Positions 36,708-46,952 of a DNA stretch of 64,000 nt are shown here, piece after piece. How positions within the stretch are numbered: position 1 is the stretch's first letter; every line of letters starts with the position of its first letter. The notes below the pieces were generated by a model. That model saw only the letters and a program-made list of their open reading frames with translations, ran no database searches and was not told the origin of the DNA. Origin of the DNA: Pantoea sp. Ep11b (GTDB taxonomy: Bacteria > Pseudomonadota > Gammaproteobacteria > Enterobacterales > Enterobacteriaceae); assembly GCF_040783975.1 (NCBI RefSeq), contig NZ_CP160631.1, positions 1,798,001-1,862,000 of the forward strand, read 5' to 3'. A program made the position numbers and the translations under genes.

Positions 36708-37666
36708 TGGCTGATATGCAATCTGTAATGAGTGCGGCTTACGACAGCCGCTCCCTGAATGAACTGAAACACCAGGCCAGCAACGATCCGAAAGGCCATG
36801 CGTTGCAGGTGGCGCGTCAGGTCGAAGGGATGTTTGTACAGATGATGCTGAAGAGTATGCGTGAAGCGTTGCCGCAGGACGGGATTATGAGCAACGAACA
36901 GACCAAACTCTTTACCTCAATGTATGACCAGCAGATTGCCCAGGAGATGGGGAAGCGCGGTCTTGGCCTGGCGGAAACCATCGTCAAACAGATGCAGCCC
37001 GCCACTGCCCCGGATGAAACCGCCGGTACAGTGCCGATGAAGCTGGATAAAAGCTTCATCCTCAGTACCAGTGGGGCAATACCGATGCATGCGCAGCAGC
37101 TGGAGCAGATTGTGCGTAAGGCGATGCCGCGTCTGCCCGCCGCGTCCCCGACCGGCCTGCCTGGCGACAGCCGCGAGTTTATCGCCCAGCTGATGCAACC
37201 GGCGCAGGCAGCGAGCCAGCAGAGCGGCATCCCTCATCACCTGATTCTGGCGCAGGCCGCGCTGGAGTCGGGCTGGGGACAGCGCCAGATCCTGACCCGC
37301 GACGGCAAACCGAGCTATAACGTGTTCGGGATTAAAGCCAGCGGTGACTGGAAAGGGGAGACGACGGATATCATGACCACCGAATATGAGCAGGGCGAAG
37401 CGAAAAAAGTCCGCGCCAGCTTCCGGGTCTATAACTCCTATTTTGAGGCGCTGACCGACTACGTCAAACTGCTGACCAAAAACCCGCGCTATGCGGCGGT
37501 AACGAACGCCGCCAGCGCAGAGCAGGGTGCGCAGGCACTGCAGGCGGCAGGCTATGCCACCGATCCGAAATATGCGCAAAAGCTGGTGGGAATGATTCAG
37601 CAATTCAAAAGCATGGGTGAAAAGGTCGTTAAAGCCTACACCCAGGATGTGGGCGATCTGTTCTGA
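36707..37666 (+). CDS. flgJ: rod-specific muramidase FlgJ
   Basis: 319 residues. N-terminal rod-cap domain (VARQVEGMFVQMMLKSMREALPQDG) and C-terminal GH73 N-acetylglucosaminidase domain (LILAQAALESGWGQRQI with the catalytic Glu, then YNVFGIKASGDWKG). It lets the rod pass the peptidoglycan. Two-domain form as in gamma/beta-proteobacteria. Overlaps flgI by one base. Confidence 0.96.
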   Translation: MADMQSVMSAAYDSRSLNELKHQASNDPKGHALQVARQVEGMFVQMMLKSMREALPQDGIMSNEQTKLFTSMYDQQIAQEMGKRGLGLAETIVKQMQPATAPDETAGTVPMKLDKSFILSTSGAIPMHAQQLEQIVRKAMPRLPAASPTGLPGDSREFIAQLMQPAQAASQQSGIPHHLILAQAALESGWGQRQILTRDGKPSYNVFGIKASGDWKGETTDIMTTEYEQGEAKKVRASFRVYNSYFEALTDYVKLLTKNPRYAAVTNAASAEQGAQALQAAGYATDPKYAQKLVGMIQQFKSMGEKVVKAYTQDVGDLF

Positions 37667-37676
37667 TCATTGAGCC

Positions 37677-37703
37677 TCAAGTTTCACTTAAGCAAGCCGA
37701 TAA
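37677..37703 (+). promoter_or_regulatory. sigma-28 (FliA) promoter of flgKL
   Basis: TCAAGTTT, 11 bases, GCCGATAA: 7 of 8 matches in the -35 and 8 of 8 in the -10 of the FliA consensus. It starts about 10 bases after the flgJ stop and about 85 bases before flgK, consistent with class III expression of the hook-filament junction genes. Confidence 0.92.
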
Positions 37704-37789
37704 CAGGCCTATAGCCAGATGCGTTTTCGCCTGCTGGCGCCCACTTTGATGTTTGCCAGCCCGGTTGACGGGGAACGTAAGGAACCGAG

Positions 37790-39439
37790 ATGTCCAGCAT
37801 AATTAACTCCGCCATGAGCGGACTGAGTGCCGCGCAGGCCGCCCTGAGCACCACCAGTAGCAACATTAGCAACTACACCGTGGCGGGCTATTCGCGTCAG
37901 ACTACGCTGTTAGCGCAGGCCAGCAGCACGCTGCAGGGCAATAGCTATTACGGTAACGGTGTCAACGTGACCGGGGTACAGCGGGAATATGACGCGTTTA
38001 TCGCCACGCAGCTGCGCGGTGCCAGCGCGAACTACAGTGCAGTGGATACCCAGCACAGCCAGATTTCAAACATTGACGACCTGCTGTCGACTTCCACTAC
38101 CAGCCTGTCGACCTCGCTGCAGGGCTTTTTCACCAACCTGCAGAACGTGGTCAGCAACGCCAACGATCCCTCAGCACGTCAGTCGATGCTCAGCAATGCG
38201 CAGGGACTGGTCAGCCAGTTCCAGAGCACGGCGCAGTATCTGAATAACATGCAGAACAGCGTCAATGCGGATATCAGTTCAGACGTCAAACAGGTGAATA
38301 CCCTGACCAGCCAGATTGCCGATCTCAACAAGCAGATTGGCAAACTGACCACCGGAAACGGCGCAACGCCCAATGATCTGCTGGATAAACGCGATCAGCT
38401 CGTCAGTGACCTGAACAAGATGGTGGGCGTTAACGTCTCTGAGCAGGAGGGGAACTACACCGTCTCGATGGCGAACGGCCTGACGCTGGTCAACGGCTAT
38501 AAATCGAACGATCTGGTGGCGATGACCTCCAGCAGCGATCCGACCCGGACGACCCTTGGCTATGTCGATAAGCAGGCGGGCAACGTTGAGATCCCGGAAA
38601 AACTGATCACCACCGGTTCGCTGGGCGGTCTGCTGTCATTCCGGTCGCAGGATCTGGATCTGGCTCAGAATCAGCTGGGACAGTTAGCCGCCGCCTTTAC
38701 CACCAGCTTCAATGATGTTCACAAGCAGGGCTTCGACAGCCAGGGCAATCAGGGCGTCGATTTCTTTAAGATTGGCAGCCCGCTGGTCGTCAGTAACAGC
38801 AAAAACAGCACTGGCGCGTCCGTTACCGCCGAGTGGACCGACACCAGCGCGCTGAAAGCGTCCAACTACACCGTCAGCTATGACGGCACAAACTGGAGCG
38901 CCACCCGCGCGGCAGACGGCACGGCCGTGACGCTGACAAAGGGAACCGATGCCAGCGGCAACACTACGCTGAGCTTCGACGGTCTGAAGCTGACAGTCGG
39001 CGCCTCGCCTGCGCCTGCCGCGAAAGACAGTTTCCTGGTGAAGCCGGTGCAGAACGTGATCAACGATATGTCAGTGGCGATTACCAGCGAATCTCAGGTC
39101 GCGGCGGCGGCTGCCGTCGGCGGAGAGAGCGATAACCGCAACGCGCAGAAACTGCTGAACCTGCAGGACGTGAAGCTGGTCGGTGGCAACGCCACGCTGT
39201 CGCAGGCTTACGCCAGCATCGTCAGCACCGTGGGTAACAAAACCAGTTCGCTGGAAACCACCAGCACCACCCAGAAAAGCGTGGTCAGCCAGCTGACCGA
39301 GCGCCAGCAGTCAGTCTCTGGTGTCAACCTCGACGAGGAGTACGCCAACCTGACCAGATATCAGCAATATTACATGGCTAATGCGCAAGTGCTGCAGACG
39401 GCCAGCACCGTGTTTAACGCATTGATCAATATTCGCTAA
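37790..39439 (+). CDS. flgK: hook-filament junction protein FlgK (HAP1)
   Basis: 549 residues (E. coli 547). N-terminal SSIINSAMSGLSAAQAALSTTSSNI and C-terminal SGVNLDEEYANLTRYQQYYMANAQVLQTA D0/D1 helices are conserved. First hook-associated protein; FlgN is its chaperone. 14-base gap to flgL. Confidence 0.95.
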   Translation: MSSIINSAMSGLSAAQAALSTTSSNISNYTVAGYSRQTTLLAQASSTLQGNSYYGNGVNVTGVQREYDAFIATQLRGASANYSAVDTQHSQISNIDDLLSTSTTSLSTSLQGFFTNLQNVVSNANDPSARQSMLSNAQGLVSQFQSTAQYLNNMQNSVNADISSDVKQVNTLTSQIADLNKQIGKLTTGNGATPNDLLDKRDQLVSDLNKMVGVNVSEQEGNYTVSMANGLTLVNGYKSNDLVAMTSSSDPTRTTLGYVDKQAGNVEIPEKLITTGSLGGLLSFRSQDLDLAQNQLGQLAAAFTTSFNDVHKQGFDSQGNQGVDFFKIGSPLVVSNSKNSTGASVTAEWTDTSALKASNYTVSYDGTNWSATRAADGTAVTLTKGTDASGNTTLSFDGLKLTVGASPAPAAKDSFLVKPVQNVINDMSVAITSESQVAAAAAVGGESDNRNAQKLLNLQDVKLVGGNATLSQAYASIVSTVGNKTSSLETTSTTQKSVVSQLTERQQSVSGVNLDEEYANLTRYQQYYMANAQVLQTASTVFNALINIR

Positions 39440-39453
39440 GGGCAGGAGATAAC

Positions 39454-40422
39454 ATGCGAATCAGTACAAATATGATTTTTGACCAGCAGGTGCGCGGGAT
39501 TACCGACTCGCAGGCCTCCTGGCTTAAAGTCGGCGAACAGCTCTCCAGCGGTCGCCGCGTCACCAACCCCTCGGACGACCCGATTGCCGCCTCGCGCGCG
39601 GTCGCGTTGTCGCAGACGCAGCAGCAGGGAAAACAGTATGCGCTGGCGCGTACCTTTGCTGAGCAGGGTCTGTCACTGGAAGAGAATGCGCTGAAAGGTG
39701 TCACTGAGAGTATCCAGAATGCGCAGACGCTGATCGTTAACGGTTCCACCGGCACGCTGAGTGACGATGACCGGGGATCGATCGCGACCCAGCTGGAGGG
39801 GATCCGTGCGCAGTTGCTGAACCAGGCTAACAGTAAAGATGCCAACGGCCGTTACATCTTTGCTGGCTATAAGACGGACAGCGCGCCATTCGCGGATACG
39901 GCGGGCACGGGTGTCGCTTACACCGGTGGCACCGAGGCGATTACCCAGAAGGTTGACACCAGCCGGACCATGACGGTGGCACACACCGGCGATGCTATCT
40001 TTATGTCGATTACAAGCAATGCCAAAAAAGAGCCGGATGGCAGCGCCAGCGAAACCAACCTGTTTAAGATGCTGGATAGCGCCATCGCTGCGCTGAAAGT
40101 CCCGCAGGATAATGCGGATGCCGCGACTAAACAGACGTTCCAGGCGGCGATGGATAAAACCAACCGGGGTCTGGGCAATTCGCTGAACAATGTCTTAGCC
40201 GTGCGTTCTGAAATCGGTATCCAGCTGTCAGAGATCACCGATACCCTGAATCCCCAGGGCGATGACCGCAGCGTGATCTATAACTCGCAGATGAGCGATC
40301 TGGTTAACGTCGATTACACCGAGGCAGCCTCCAGCTACACCATGCAGCAGACCGCGCTGCAGGCCTCTTATAAGACCTTTACCGACATGTCGAAGATGTC
40401 GCTGTTTAAGATGAATTCGTAA
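39454..40422 (+). CDS. flgL: hook-filament junction protein FlgL (HAP3)
   Basis: 322 residues; flagellin-like N-terminus MRISTNMIFDQQVRGITDSQ and conserved LSSGRRVTNPSDDPIAASRAV. Joins FlgK to the filament. Last gene of the flagellar block, with a strong terminator in its 3' UTR. Confidence 0.95.
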   Translation: MRISTNMIFDQQVRGITDSQASWLKVGEQLSSGRRVTNPSDDPIAASRAVALSQTQQQGKQYALARTFAEQGLSLEENALKGVTESIQNAQTLIVNGSTGTLSDDDRGSIATQLEGIRAQLLNQANSKDANGRYIFAGYKTDSAPFADTAGTGVAYTGGTEAITQKVDTSRTMTVAHTGDAIFMSITSNAKKEPDGSASETNLFKMLDSAIAALKVPQDNADAATKQTFQAAMDKTNRGLGNSLNNVLAVRSEIGIQLSEITDTLNPQGDDRSVIYNSQMSDLVNVDYTEAASSYTMQQTALQASYKTFTDMSKMSLFKMNS

Positions 40423-40469
40423 TCTGACCTGAAAATTTGAGCGTACTTTAACCGGATGCGCTTACTTTT

Positions 40470-40508
40470 CCCCACCCGCCTGGTAAAGGCGCGTGGGGTT
40501 TTTTTTGC
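40470..40508 (+). terminator. Rho-independent terminator of flgKL (3' UTR end)
   Basis: Stem CCCCAC-CGCC / GGCG-GTGGGG (40470-40498) with a loop TGGTAAA, followed by eight or more T. In E. coli the flgL 3' UTR is processed into the sRNA FlgO; here the 3' UTR is ~50 bases before the hairpin. Confidence 0.9.
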
Positions 40509-40673
40509 CTGGCGTTCAGCCCGTGAAGGGGCGCTGTCGCAGGGAGAACCTCAGCCGGAATCCGTCGGCCGGAAAGCCAGACCTGACGAGCGGCCCCGTC
40601 AGCGCCATCAGACTTCAGTATGCGGCCCGGAAACCGGTGTATGTCACGCAGCATTAAGCAGATCCACAACCAT
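40509..40673. other. spacer between the flgL and rne terminators
   Basis: About 165 bases between two convergent terminators. Short GC-rich inverted repeats are visible (CCGGAATCCGTCGGCCGG area near 40556-40573) but no gene or promoter could be supported. Confidence 0.4.
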
Positions 40674-40701
40674 AAAAAAACCCCGGCGAATCAGGCCGGG
40701 G
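40674..40701 (-). terminator. Rho-independent terminator of rne
   Basis: Stem CCCCGGC/GCCGGGG (40681-40687 and 40695-40701), T-run on the minus strand (complement of the A-run 40674-40680). 24 bases after the rne stop. Confidence 0.9.
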
Positions 40702-40724
40702 TTGTGTTTACAACGGCGTCTGCG

Positions 40725-43700
40725 TTACGGCTTGGTAGCCGGCGCGGTGGCCTGATGGGTGGCGCTGTGACCGCCCGCAGAACCACGACCGTCGAACTGG
40801 TACGGGGCACGCACCCAGTCACTGTGCCGCGCAGGCTCGGACTGCCAGGCTGGCGCAGGCGCTTTGGTCATCGGTGCCGATGCGAAGTGCTTCCAGCGGG
40901 TGCCATCATTCGCTGGCGCCTCCGCAGCGGGTGCTGGCTGTTCGGTCACGACAACCGGCGCAGCCGGGGCGACATCGCGGGCGGCTACCGGTGCATGCGG
41001 CTCGCTGACAGGGGCAGATTCTGCTTCTGCGGCGACCGGAGCATTCAGCACTTCCTCGACTTCTGTGGTGATAGCGTCGCTGACATCGCTGGCGGTCTGC
41101 TCTTCCACTTTTGCTGGCACGGCAGCGTCTGCGGGTTCAGCCGGTGCAGCGTCTGCGGGTTCAGACACCTCTGCGGTTTCAGCGGCAGGTTTTGCAACCG
41201 GTGACGCTTCAGCGACAGGTTCAGCCGGCACGGCTTCGGCCGCAACGGCTTCCGCTTTCGCCTCTTCGGCGGCCGGAACCACAGAAGGCTGCTCATCAAC
41301 CGGCGCGTCGATAGCGCGGGTGTCGTCAGTGTTCACAACCGGCACTGGCGTTTCTGCCTGTGGCTCAGCCTGCTGAACAGGTGCATCCTGCGCAACGGCG
41401 TCGACAGCGGCGGCAACCGGGGCTGCAGCGACCTCTGCTGGCTCTCCACGGTGGTACGCCGGGGTTTCTGGCGCTGCGTTCTGAACCTGCTCATCGCTGG
41501 CCTGGCTTACCGGATAGCGAACCCAGACTTTACCGGATGCCATCTCAGGTGAGGCGGCCGCAGCGGCCAGCGGCATCGCTGACTGCGTCGGGTAACGCTC
41601 ATCACGGTAACGACGACGACGCTGTCCGCTGACGCGCAGATGACGCGGCGAACGGCGTGAACGGCGCGGCATATTGGCGCTGTCACGGTTGTCGTTATCA
41701 TCCTGCTCATCGTTCTGCTGTGCTGGCAGCTCAGGCTGAGAAACGTCGCTCTGCTGCGGCTGACGCGCCTCAGCGGGCTGTGCAGCCGCTGAGGCAGTCA
41801 CAGGTTGACGATTGTCATCCACACGCACTTTCTGGTTAAGCTGACGCGGCTTACGACGCGGCATAACCTGCACGCGCTCGTCATCCTGTGCCTCGCCGAC
41901 CTCCTGAGACTCAGCCACGACGGCGGACTGCTCCGCCGCTTTGGCGGCCTCTTCACCGGCACGTTTCTCTTCCTGACGACGACGCTGACGCTCAGCACGC
42001 TGCTCACGACGCTGCTGTTGCTGCTCATCACGCTGCTGACGCGCTTCTTCGCTCAGCGCCGGACGCTCTTCACGGGTCTCGGCAGACTGAGACTGACGCT
42101 TGTTACGACGGTTGTCGTTGCCATCGCGCGGTTCGCGGCTTTCACGCGGTTCACGGCTCTCGCGCGGTTCACGCGGCTCGCGGCTTTCGCGCGGTTCACG
42201 GCCTTCACGCGACTGCGTGTTGTCGCCGTTGCGCGGTGTGCGCTCGCGACGATTGTTGTTACGACGGTTGTTATTATTGTTACTGCGGCGCTCGCCACGG
42301 CTGTTGTTCTGCTGCTGCTCACTTTCAGCCGCCTTCTGCGGTTCCGCAACCTCAGTCGCCACAGGTGCGGCAGCTGGCGCTTCTTCGCCCGCAAACATCT
42401 TCTTCAGACCGCCAATCAGACGACCGAAGAAACCGGTGCTGACGGCAGCCGGTGCGGCCACTTCCGGCGTGGTTTTGGCAGCAGACTGCGTTTTCGCCTG
42501 CTTCGCTTCAGGCGCGACCTCGACCGGCGCCGGCGGGGCGTCAGGCATGACGAAGGCGGCCAGAGCCGGCTGCTCAGGACGACGACGCTCAGCGTGCTCC
42601 TCGTCGGATGGCATCGCCATTTCCGCTTCGTGCAGCTTCGGCAGGTGATAGCTCAGGGTCTGCGTCTCTTCGCCTTTGCGCACACGCAGTACGGAGTAGT
42701 GCGGGGTCTGCATCTTGTCATCCGGTACGATGACCGCGCGCACGCCACCCTGGCGTTTCTCGATGGCGTTGACCGCTTCACGTTTCTCGTTCAGCAGGTA
42801 AGAGGCGACCTGAACCGGCACGATCGCGTGCACTTCTTTGGTGTTGTCTTTCAGCGCTTCTTCTTCAATCAGACGCAGAATCGACAGCGCCAGTGACTCG
42901 TTATCACGGATGGTGCCGGTGCCGCTACAGCGAGGGCAGACGTGATGACTGGATTCGCCTAATGACGGGCTCAGACGCTGACGGGACATCTCCAGCAGGC
43001 CGAAGCGGGAAATATGACTGATCTGGATACGGGCGCGATCCTGACGGACGGCCTCACGCAGACGGTTTTCAACGGCGCGCTGATGGCGAACCGGGGTCAT
43101 ATCGATAAAGTCGATAACGATCAGGCCGCCCAGGTCACGCAGACGCAACTGGCGCGCAATCTCGTCGGCCGCTTCCAGGTTGGTGTTGAACGCGGTCTCT
43201 TCGATATCGCCGCCGCGTGTGGCGCGAGCGGAGTTGATATCGATGGCGGTCAGCGCTTCGGTGCTGTCGATGACAATCGAGCCGCCGGAAGGCAGACGGA
43301 CTTCGCGCTGGAAAGCGGATTCGATCTGCGATTCGATCTGATAGTGGCTGAACAGCGGGATCTCACCGGTGTAGAGCTTGATTTTGCTGCTGAAGTCCGG
43401 GCGGCCGAGCGCAGCGATATGCTGACGCGCCAGCTCCAGCACTTTCGGGTTATCGATGAGGATTTCGCCGATATCCTGACGCAGATAGTCGCGGAAGGCG
43501 CGCACAATCACGTTACTTTCCTGATGGATCAGGAAAGGTGCAGGGCGGTTTTCAGCGGCTTTCTTGATCGCGTCCCAGTGCTTGAGACGGAAACTTAAGT
43601 CCCACTGCAGCGATTCGGCAGATTTACCGACGCCCGCTGTACGGACAATCAGACCCATGCCTTCCGGCAGCTCCAGCGCCGACAGCGCCTCTTTCAGTTC

Positions 43701-44147
43701 GGTGCGGTCGTCGCCTTCGATGCGACGGGAAATGCCACCCGCGCGCGGGTTATTCGGCATCAGCACCAGGTAGCTGCCTGCCAGCGAGATAAAGGTGGTC
43801 AGCGCAGCGCCTTTGTTGCCGCGCTCTTCTTTGTCGATCTGAACAATGACTTCCTGACCTTCACGCAGCACATCTTTAATATTAGGACGACCATGTGCGT
43901 TGTAGCTGGCAGGGAAATATTCGCGGGAAATTTCTTTTAACGGGAGGAAACCGTGACGCTCTGCGCCGTAATCGACAAACGCAGCTTCAAGACTGGGTTC
44001 AATGCGAGTGATTTTACCTTTGTAAATGTTGGCTTTTTTCTGTTCGTGTCCGGGACTTTCGATATCCAGATCGTACAGGCGCTGACCGTCAACCAGTGCA
44101 ACGCGCAACTCCTCCTGCTGAGTTGCGTTTATTAACATTCTTTTCAT
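40725..44147 (-). CDS. rne: ribonuclease E
   Basis: 1140 residues (E. coli 1061). N-terminal catalytic half: S1 domain (about 36-118), the catalytic Asp residues in TAIDINSA and VIDFIDM, and the zinc link CPRCSGTG (about 404). C-terminal scaffold: the membrane-targeting amphipathic helix [20 protein letters not shown] near residue 570, a long Arg-rich RNA-binding region with ESREPRE-type repeats, a charged coil that in E. coli binds RhlB and enolase, a very long Ala/Pro/Glu-rich segment, and a C-terminal PNPase-type site ([24 protein letters not shown]). Core of the RNA degradosome at the inner membrane. The extra length is in the low-complexity scaffold. Confidence 0.96.
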   Translation of the reverse strand: MKRMLINATQQEELRVALVDGQRLYDLDIESPGHEQKKANIYKGKITRIEPSLEAAFVDYGAERHGFLPLKEISREYFPASYNAHGRPNIKDVLREGQEVIVQIDKEERGNKGAALTTFISLAGSYLVLMPNNPRAGGISRRIEGDDRTELKEALSALELPEGMGLIVRTAGVGKSAESLQWDLSFRLKHWDAIKKAAENRPAPFLIHQESNVIVRAFRDYLRQDIGEILIDNPKVLELARQHIAALGRPDFSSKIKLYTGEIPLFSHYQIESQIESAFQREVRLPSGGSIVIDSTEALTAIDINSARATRGGDIEETAFNTNLEAADEIARQLRLRDLGGLIVIDFIDMTPVRHQRAVENRLREAVRQDRARIQISHISRFGLLEMSRQRLSPSLGESSHHVCPRCSGTGTIRDNESLALSILRLIEEEALKDNTKEVHAIVPVQVASYLLNEKREAVNAIEKRQGGVRAVIVPDDKMQTPHYSVLRVRKGEETQTLSYHLPKLHEAEMAMPSDEEHAERRRPEQPALAAFVMPDAPPAPVEVAPEAKQAKTQSAAKTTPEVAAPAAVSTGFFGRLIGGLKKMFAGEEAPAAAPVATEVAEPQKAAESEQQQNNSRGERRSNNNNNRRNNNRRERTPRNGDNTQSREGREPRESREPREPRESREPRESREPRDGNDNRRNKRQSQSAETREERPALSEEARQQRDEQQQQRREQRAERQRRRQEEKRAGEEAAKAAEQSAVVAESQEVGEAQDDERVQVMPRRKPRQLNQKVRVDDNRQPVTASAAAQPAEARQPQQSDVSQPELPAQQNDEQDDNDNRDSANMPRRSRRSPRHLRVSGQRRRRYRDERYPTQSAMPLAAAAASPEMASGKVWVRYPVSQASDEQVQNAAPETPAYHRGEPAEVAAAPVAAAVDAVAQDAPVQQAEPQAETPVPVVNTDDTRAIDAPVDEQPSVVPAAEEAKAEAVAAEAVPAEPVAEASPVAKPAAETAEVSEPADAAPAEPADAAVPAKVEEQTASDVSDAITTEVEEVLNAPVAAEAESAPVSEPHAPVAARDVAPAAPVVVTEQPAPAAEAPANDGTRWKHFASAPMTKAPAPAWQSEPARHSDWVRAPYQFDGRGSAGGHSATHQATAPATKP
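42124..42213 (-). repeat. tandem repeats in the rne Arg-rich region
   Basis: About 90 bases made of imperfect 9-21-base units that encode repeats of ESREPRE/EPRE. Coding repeat inside rne, likely variable between strains through slippage. Not a CRISPR: units are contiguous and in frame. Confidence 0.75.
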
Positions 44148-44508
44148 CGTGACTTACTCGTTATTCTTTCATGAGTGATTACAGCTGCGGGCATAGTTAC
44201 CCTGGACGAGTATCAACCGATGGCCCCGTGACTTAGTGCAGTGTCGTCTGCCTCACGGCTGTCGACCGCGCGAGGGGCGCAAATAACGTCGGTGGCCTGT
44301 TTTTCATAAGGGAAAACAGCACCAGATAGGGGAAATGCCTGAGAGAATAAAGAAAACCCGTGCATCCCAACCTGTTGTCCAGGCCGCAACCCGCAGCCCG
44401 CTAAGTGCCTGATTTCGCATTACGTCTTACGCCATTGCTGCGTGTCTGCTCAATCCGGCAAAATGACAATTTCGCTCTTTTTCTGCCCTGAAATGCTTCA
44501 GGTAAGAA
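44148..44508 (-). promoter_or_regulatory. rne 5' UTR (autoregulatory leader)
   Basis: Non-coding region from a putative start at about 44508 to the rne ATG, which makes 361 bases, the same as the E. coli rne leader where hairpins hp2/hp3 let RNase E cut its own message. Several inverted repeats are visible by eye, but the individual hairpins were not mapped. Confidence 0.7.
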
Positions 44509-44516
44509 ACTCAAGC

Positions 44517-44546
44517 ATTATTCCATTGCTAACCTTCATATAGCAA
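44517..44546 (-). promoter_or_regulatory. putative rne promoter
   Basis: On the minus strand TTGCTA (44541-44546), an 18-base gap, and AATAAT (44517-44522). The resulting start near 44508 gives the E. coli-like leader length, which is the main reason to trust it. Confidence 0.6.
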
Positions 44547-44720
44547 GGCGACTTTAGCCAGCTTGTGAAGTTTCTTTACATTTAACGCGCTAATGTGTCG
44601 GACAAAGCAGCGCATTGCTGAAAAAGCCAGCAGAGAAGCCGCCTGCCGTCACATCAACCCCAGAGTTAAGCACAGAAAAAGGGGTGGCGCTATCAGGGGA
44701 CACTATTTAGAATCGCCGCC
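44547..44720. other. rne/rluC divergent intergenic region
   Basis: About 170 AT-rich bases upstream of the rne promoter and before rluC; it should hold the rluC promoter on the plus strand. No gene seen. Confidence 0.45.
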
Positions 44721-45677
44721 ATGAAAACAGAGAATCCCGGCGTACAGTTTGTCGCCATCACGGCTGAAAATGCCGGACAACGCATTGATAACTTTTTGCG
44801 CACCCAGCTTAAGGGTGTGCCTAAAAGCATGATTTATCGCATCGTTCGCAAAGGCGAGGTGCGGGTGAATAAAAAGCGCATTAAGCCTGAGTACAAACTG
44901 GAGGAGGGCGACGAGGTGCGCATTCCGCCGGTTCGGGTGGCGGAACGCGATGAAGACGCTGTTTCCCCTAAACTGGCGAAGGTCGCGTCGCTGGCAGAGG
45001 CGATCCTCTATGAGGATGAGTCACTGCTGGTGATGAACAAGCCTTCCGGCACCGCTGTCCACGGCGGCAGCGGGCTGACCTTCGGCGTCATCGAAGGGCT
45101 GCGCGCATTACGGCCTGACGCGCGTTTCCTGGAGCTGGTGCATCGCCTGGACCGGGATACCTCCGGTATTCTGCTGGTCGCCAAAAAGCGGTCGGCGCTG
45201 CGTTCCCTGCATGAGCAGCTGCGGGAAAAAGGGATGCAGAAAGATTATCTGGCGCTGGTGCGCGGTAACTGGCCGTCACACCTCAAGGTGGTGCAGGCGC
45301 CGCTGCTGAAAAACATTCTGCAGAGCGGCGAGCGCGTGGTGCGCGTCAGCAGTGAAGGCAAGCCCTCGGAAACCCGCTTTAAAGTGGAAGAGCGGTTCGA
45401 CTTCGCCACGCTGGTTAAGGCAAGCCCGGTGACGGGGCGCACGCATCAGATCCGTGTGCATACGCTGCACGCCGGGCATCCGATTGCCTTTGACGATCGC
45501 TATGGCGAACGCGAGTTCGACAGCCAGCTGGCGTCAACCGGCTTAACGCGCCTGTTCCTGCATGCGGCGGCGCTGACCTTTACCCATCCCGGCACGGGAG
45601 AAGTGATGCGGGTAGAAGCGCCACTGGATGAGGGCCTGAAGCTGTGCCTGCAGAAGCTGCGCCAGCGGAAAGCGTAA
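44721..45677 (+). CDS. rluC: 23S rRNA pseudouridine(955/2504/2580) synthase RluC
   Basis: 318 residues (E. coli 319). N-terminal S4 domain ([33 protein letters not shown]) and the RluA-type catalytic motif HRLDRDTSG with the catalytic Asp, then GRTHQIRVH. It makes pseudouridine at three sites of 23S rRNA. Divergent from rne as in E. coli; convergent with yceF. Confidence 0.96.
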   Translation: MKTENPGVQFVAITAENAGQRIDNFLRTQLKGVPKSMIYRIVRKGEVRVNKKRIKPEYKLEEGDEVRIPPVRVAERDEDAVSPKLAKVASLAEAILYEDESLLVMNKPSGTAVHGGSGLTFGVIEGLRALRPDARFLELVHRLDRDTSGILLVAKKRSALRSLHEQLREKGMQKDYLALVRGNWPSHLKVVQAPLLKNILQSGERVVRVSSEGKPSETRFKVEERFDFATLVKASPVTGRTHQIRVHTLHAGHPIAFDDRYGEREFDSQLASTGLTRLFLHAAALTFTHPGTGEVMRVEAPLDEGLKLCLQKLRQRKA

Positions 45678-45688
45678 TCGCGCTGGCA

Positions 45689-46276
45689 TCACGCCGTTAA
45701 CGGGTTGATGCCGGCCTGCTGCAACATCGCGCTGAGCGCCATCAGCGGCAGTCCGACCAGCGTATTGGGATCGCGTCCCTCCAGCCGGTCAAACAGACAA
45801 ATCCCCAGCCCCTCGCTTTTAAAGCTGCCCGCGCACTGCAGCGGCTGCTCCTTTTCCACATAGCCTGCGATTTCCGCGTCGGTCAGCGTGCGGAAATGGA
45901 CCACAAAAGGTTCACAGCACTGCAGCAGCCTGCCGCTGGCCGGATGAAAAAGGGCCAGCCCGGTATAGAAGGTAATCGCCTTGCCGCTGGCGGCACGCAG
46001 CTGTGCCCGGGCATTCTCTGCGGTATGCGGCTTGCCGGTGATCGCCCCCTCCAGCACGCAGACCTGATCGGAGCCGATGATCCAGTGGTCGGGATGGCTT
46101 CCGGCCAGTGCCTGCGCTTTCGCTACGGCAAGTCGTGTCACCAGCGCCTCTGCGCTTTCCGCGGGACGAGGCGACTCATCCACCTCTGGCGCGGCCGTGA
46201 TAAAAGGCAGCCCCAGCTTATGCAGCAATGCCTGCCGGAAGGGAGAGGTGGAAGCTAAAAGAATTGATGGTGTCAT
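45689..46276 (-). CDS. yceF: Maf-like nucleotide pyrophosphatase YceF (m7GTPase)
   Basis: 195 residues, Maf/Ham1-like fold. N-terminal [13 protein letters not shown] and [25 protein letters not shown] motifs, and [18 protein letters not shown]. YceF hydrolyses 7-methyl-GTP (subfamily by position next to yceD). Divergent from yceD with ~140 bases between. Confidence 0.93.
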   Translation of the reverse strand: MTPSILLASTSPFRQALLHKLGLPFITAAPEVDESPRPAESAEALVTRLAVAKAQALAGSHPDHWIIGSDQVCVLEGAITGKPHTAENARAQLRAASGKAITFYTGLALFHPASGRLLQCCEPFVVHFRTLTDAEIAGYVEKEQPLQCAGSFKSEGLGICLFDRLEGRDPNTLVGLPLMALSAMLQQAGINPLTA

Positions 46277-46378
46277 TTTTTTTCAATAGTGATAGCGAAT
46301 TGGTGACAGTCATTTTAAACTGTGCGCCGCACTGGATGCGAATAGTGGTTGAAAGATGCTGTTTAACGGCCTTTTTCT

Positions 46379-46407
46379 TTGACTCTATGACATTACAAAG
46401 TTAATAT
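46379..46407 (+). promoter_or_regulatory. strong sigma-70 promoter of yceD-rpmF
   Basis: TTGACT, 17 bases, TAATAT (46379-46384 and 46402-46407): close to ideal. The predicted start (46413-46415) is only 2-4 bases before the yceD ATG, so the message would be almost leaderless. Confidence 0.88.
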
Positions 46408-46416
46408 GCGCGCCCT

Positions 46417-46938
46417 ATGCAAAAGGTAAAATTACCCCTAACGCTGGACCCTGTCCGCACCGCTCAGAAGCGCCTTGATTATCAGGGTGTCTACACATCT
46501 GTACAGGTGGAGCGTGTGGCCGAGTCGGTCGTTAGTGTGGACAGTGATGTGGATTGTGCCATGTCGTTTGCGGTTGACAGCCAGCGTCTGGCGGTACTGA
46601 CGGGTACTGCTGAAGTCAATGTGACGTTGCGCTGCCAGCGCTGCAACCAGACCTTTCCCCATCACGTAAAAGTAAGTTATTGCTTCAGCCCTGTCTCTTC
46701 TGAAGAGCAGGCCGAGGCATTGCCGGAAGCGTACGAGCCGGTCGATGTTAATGAGTTTGGTGAGATCGATCTGCTGGCGGTTGTTGAGGATGAACTGATT
46801 CTCGCGCTGCCGGTCGTTCCGGTGCACGATTCTGAACACTGTGAAGTGTCCGAGGCGGACATGGTCTTTGGCAAACTGCCTGCAGAGGCGGAGAAACCAA
46901 ATCCATTTGCCGTATTAGCCAGTTTAAAGCGTAAGTAA
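46417..46938 (+). CDS. yceD: 23S rRNA accumulation protein YceD (DUF177)
   Basis: 173 residues as in E. coli, near-identical start [26 protein letters not shown] and a CxxC (CQRCNQ) that may bind metal. Required for proper 23S rRNA accumulation. Linked to rpmF and the fatty-acid genes. No Shine-Dalgarno is visible before the ATG, fitting a near-leaderless message. Confidence 0.95.
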   Translation: MQKVKLPLTLDPVRTAQKRLDYQGVYTSVQVERVAESVVSVDSDVDCAMSFAVDSQRLAVLTGTAEVNVTLRCQRCNQTFPHHVKVSYCFSPVSSEEQAEALPEAYEPVDVNEFGEIDLLAVVEDELILALPVVPVHDSEHCEVSEADMVFGKLPAEAEKPNPFAVLASLKRK

Positions 46939-46952
46939 TAGGAGTAAGGTCC

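Noticed and set aside
40456..40755. 99-codon plus-strand frame between flgL and rne
   Set aside because: Runs through two terminators and into rne on the other strand; no domain, no ribosome site.
42124..42213. Possible CRISPR-like repeats
   Set aside because: Units are contiguous, in frame, without spacers, and encode the ESREPRE repeats of RNase E.
41805..42896. 363-codon plus-strand frame opposite rne
   Set aside because: Composition (runs of Leu/Thr/Arg) reflects the reverse complement of the rne repeat region; no ribosome site or domain.
43014..43598. 194-codon plus-strand frame opposite the rne catalytic region
   Set aside because: Shadow of the conserved RNase E coding sequence.
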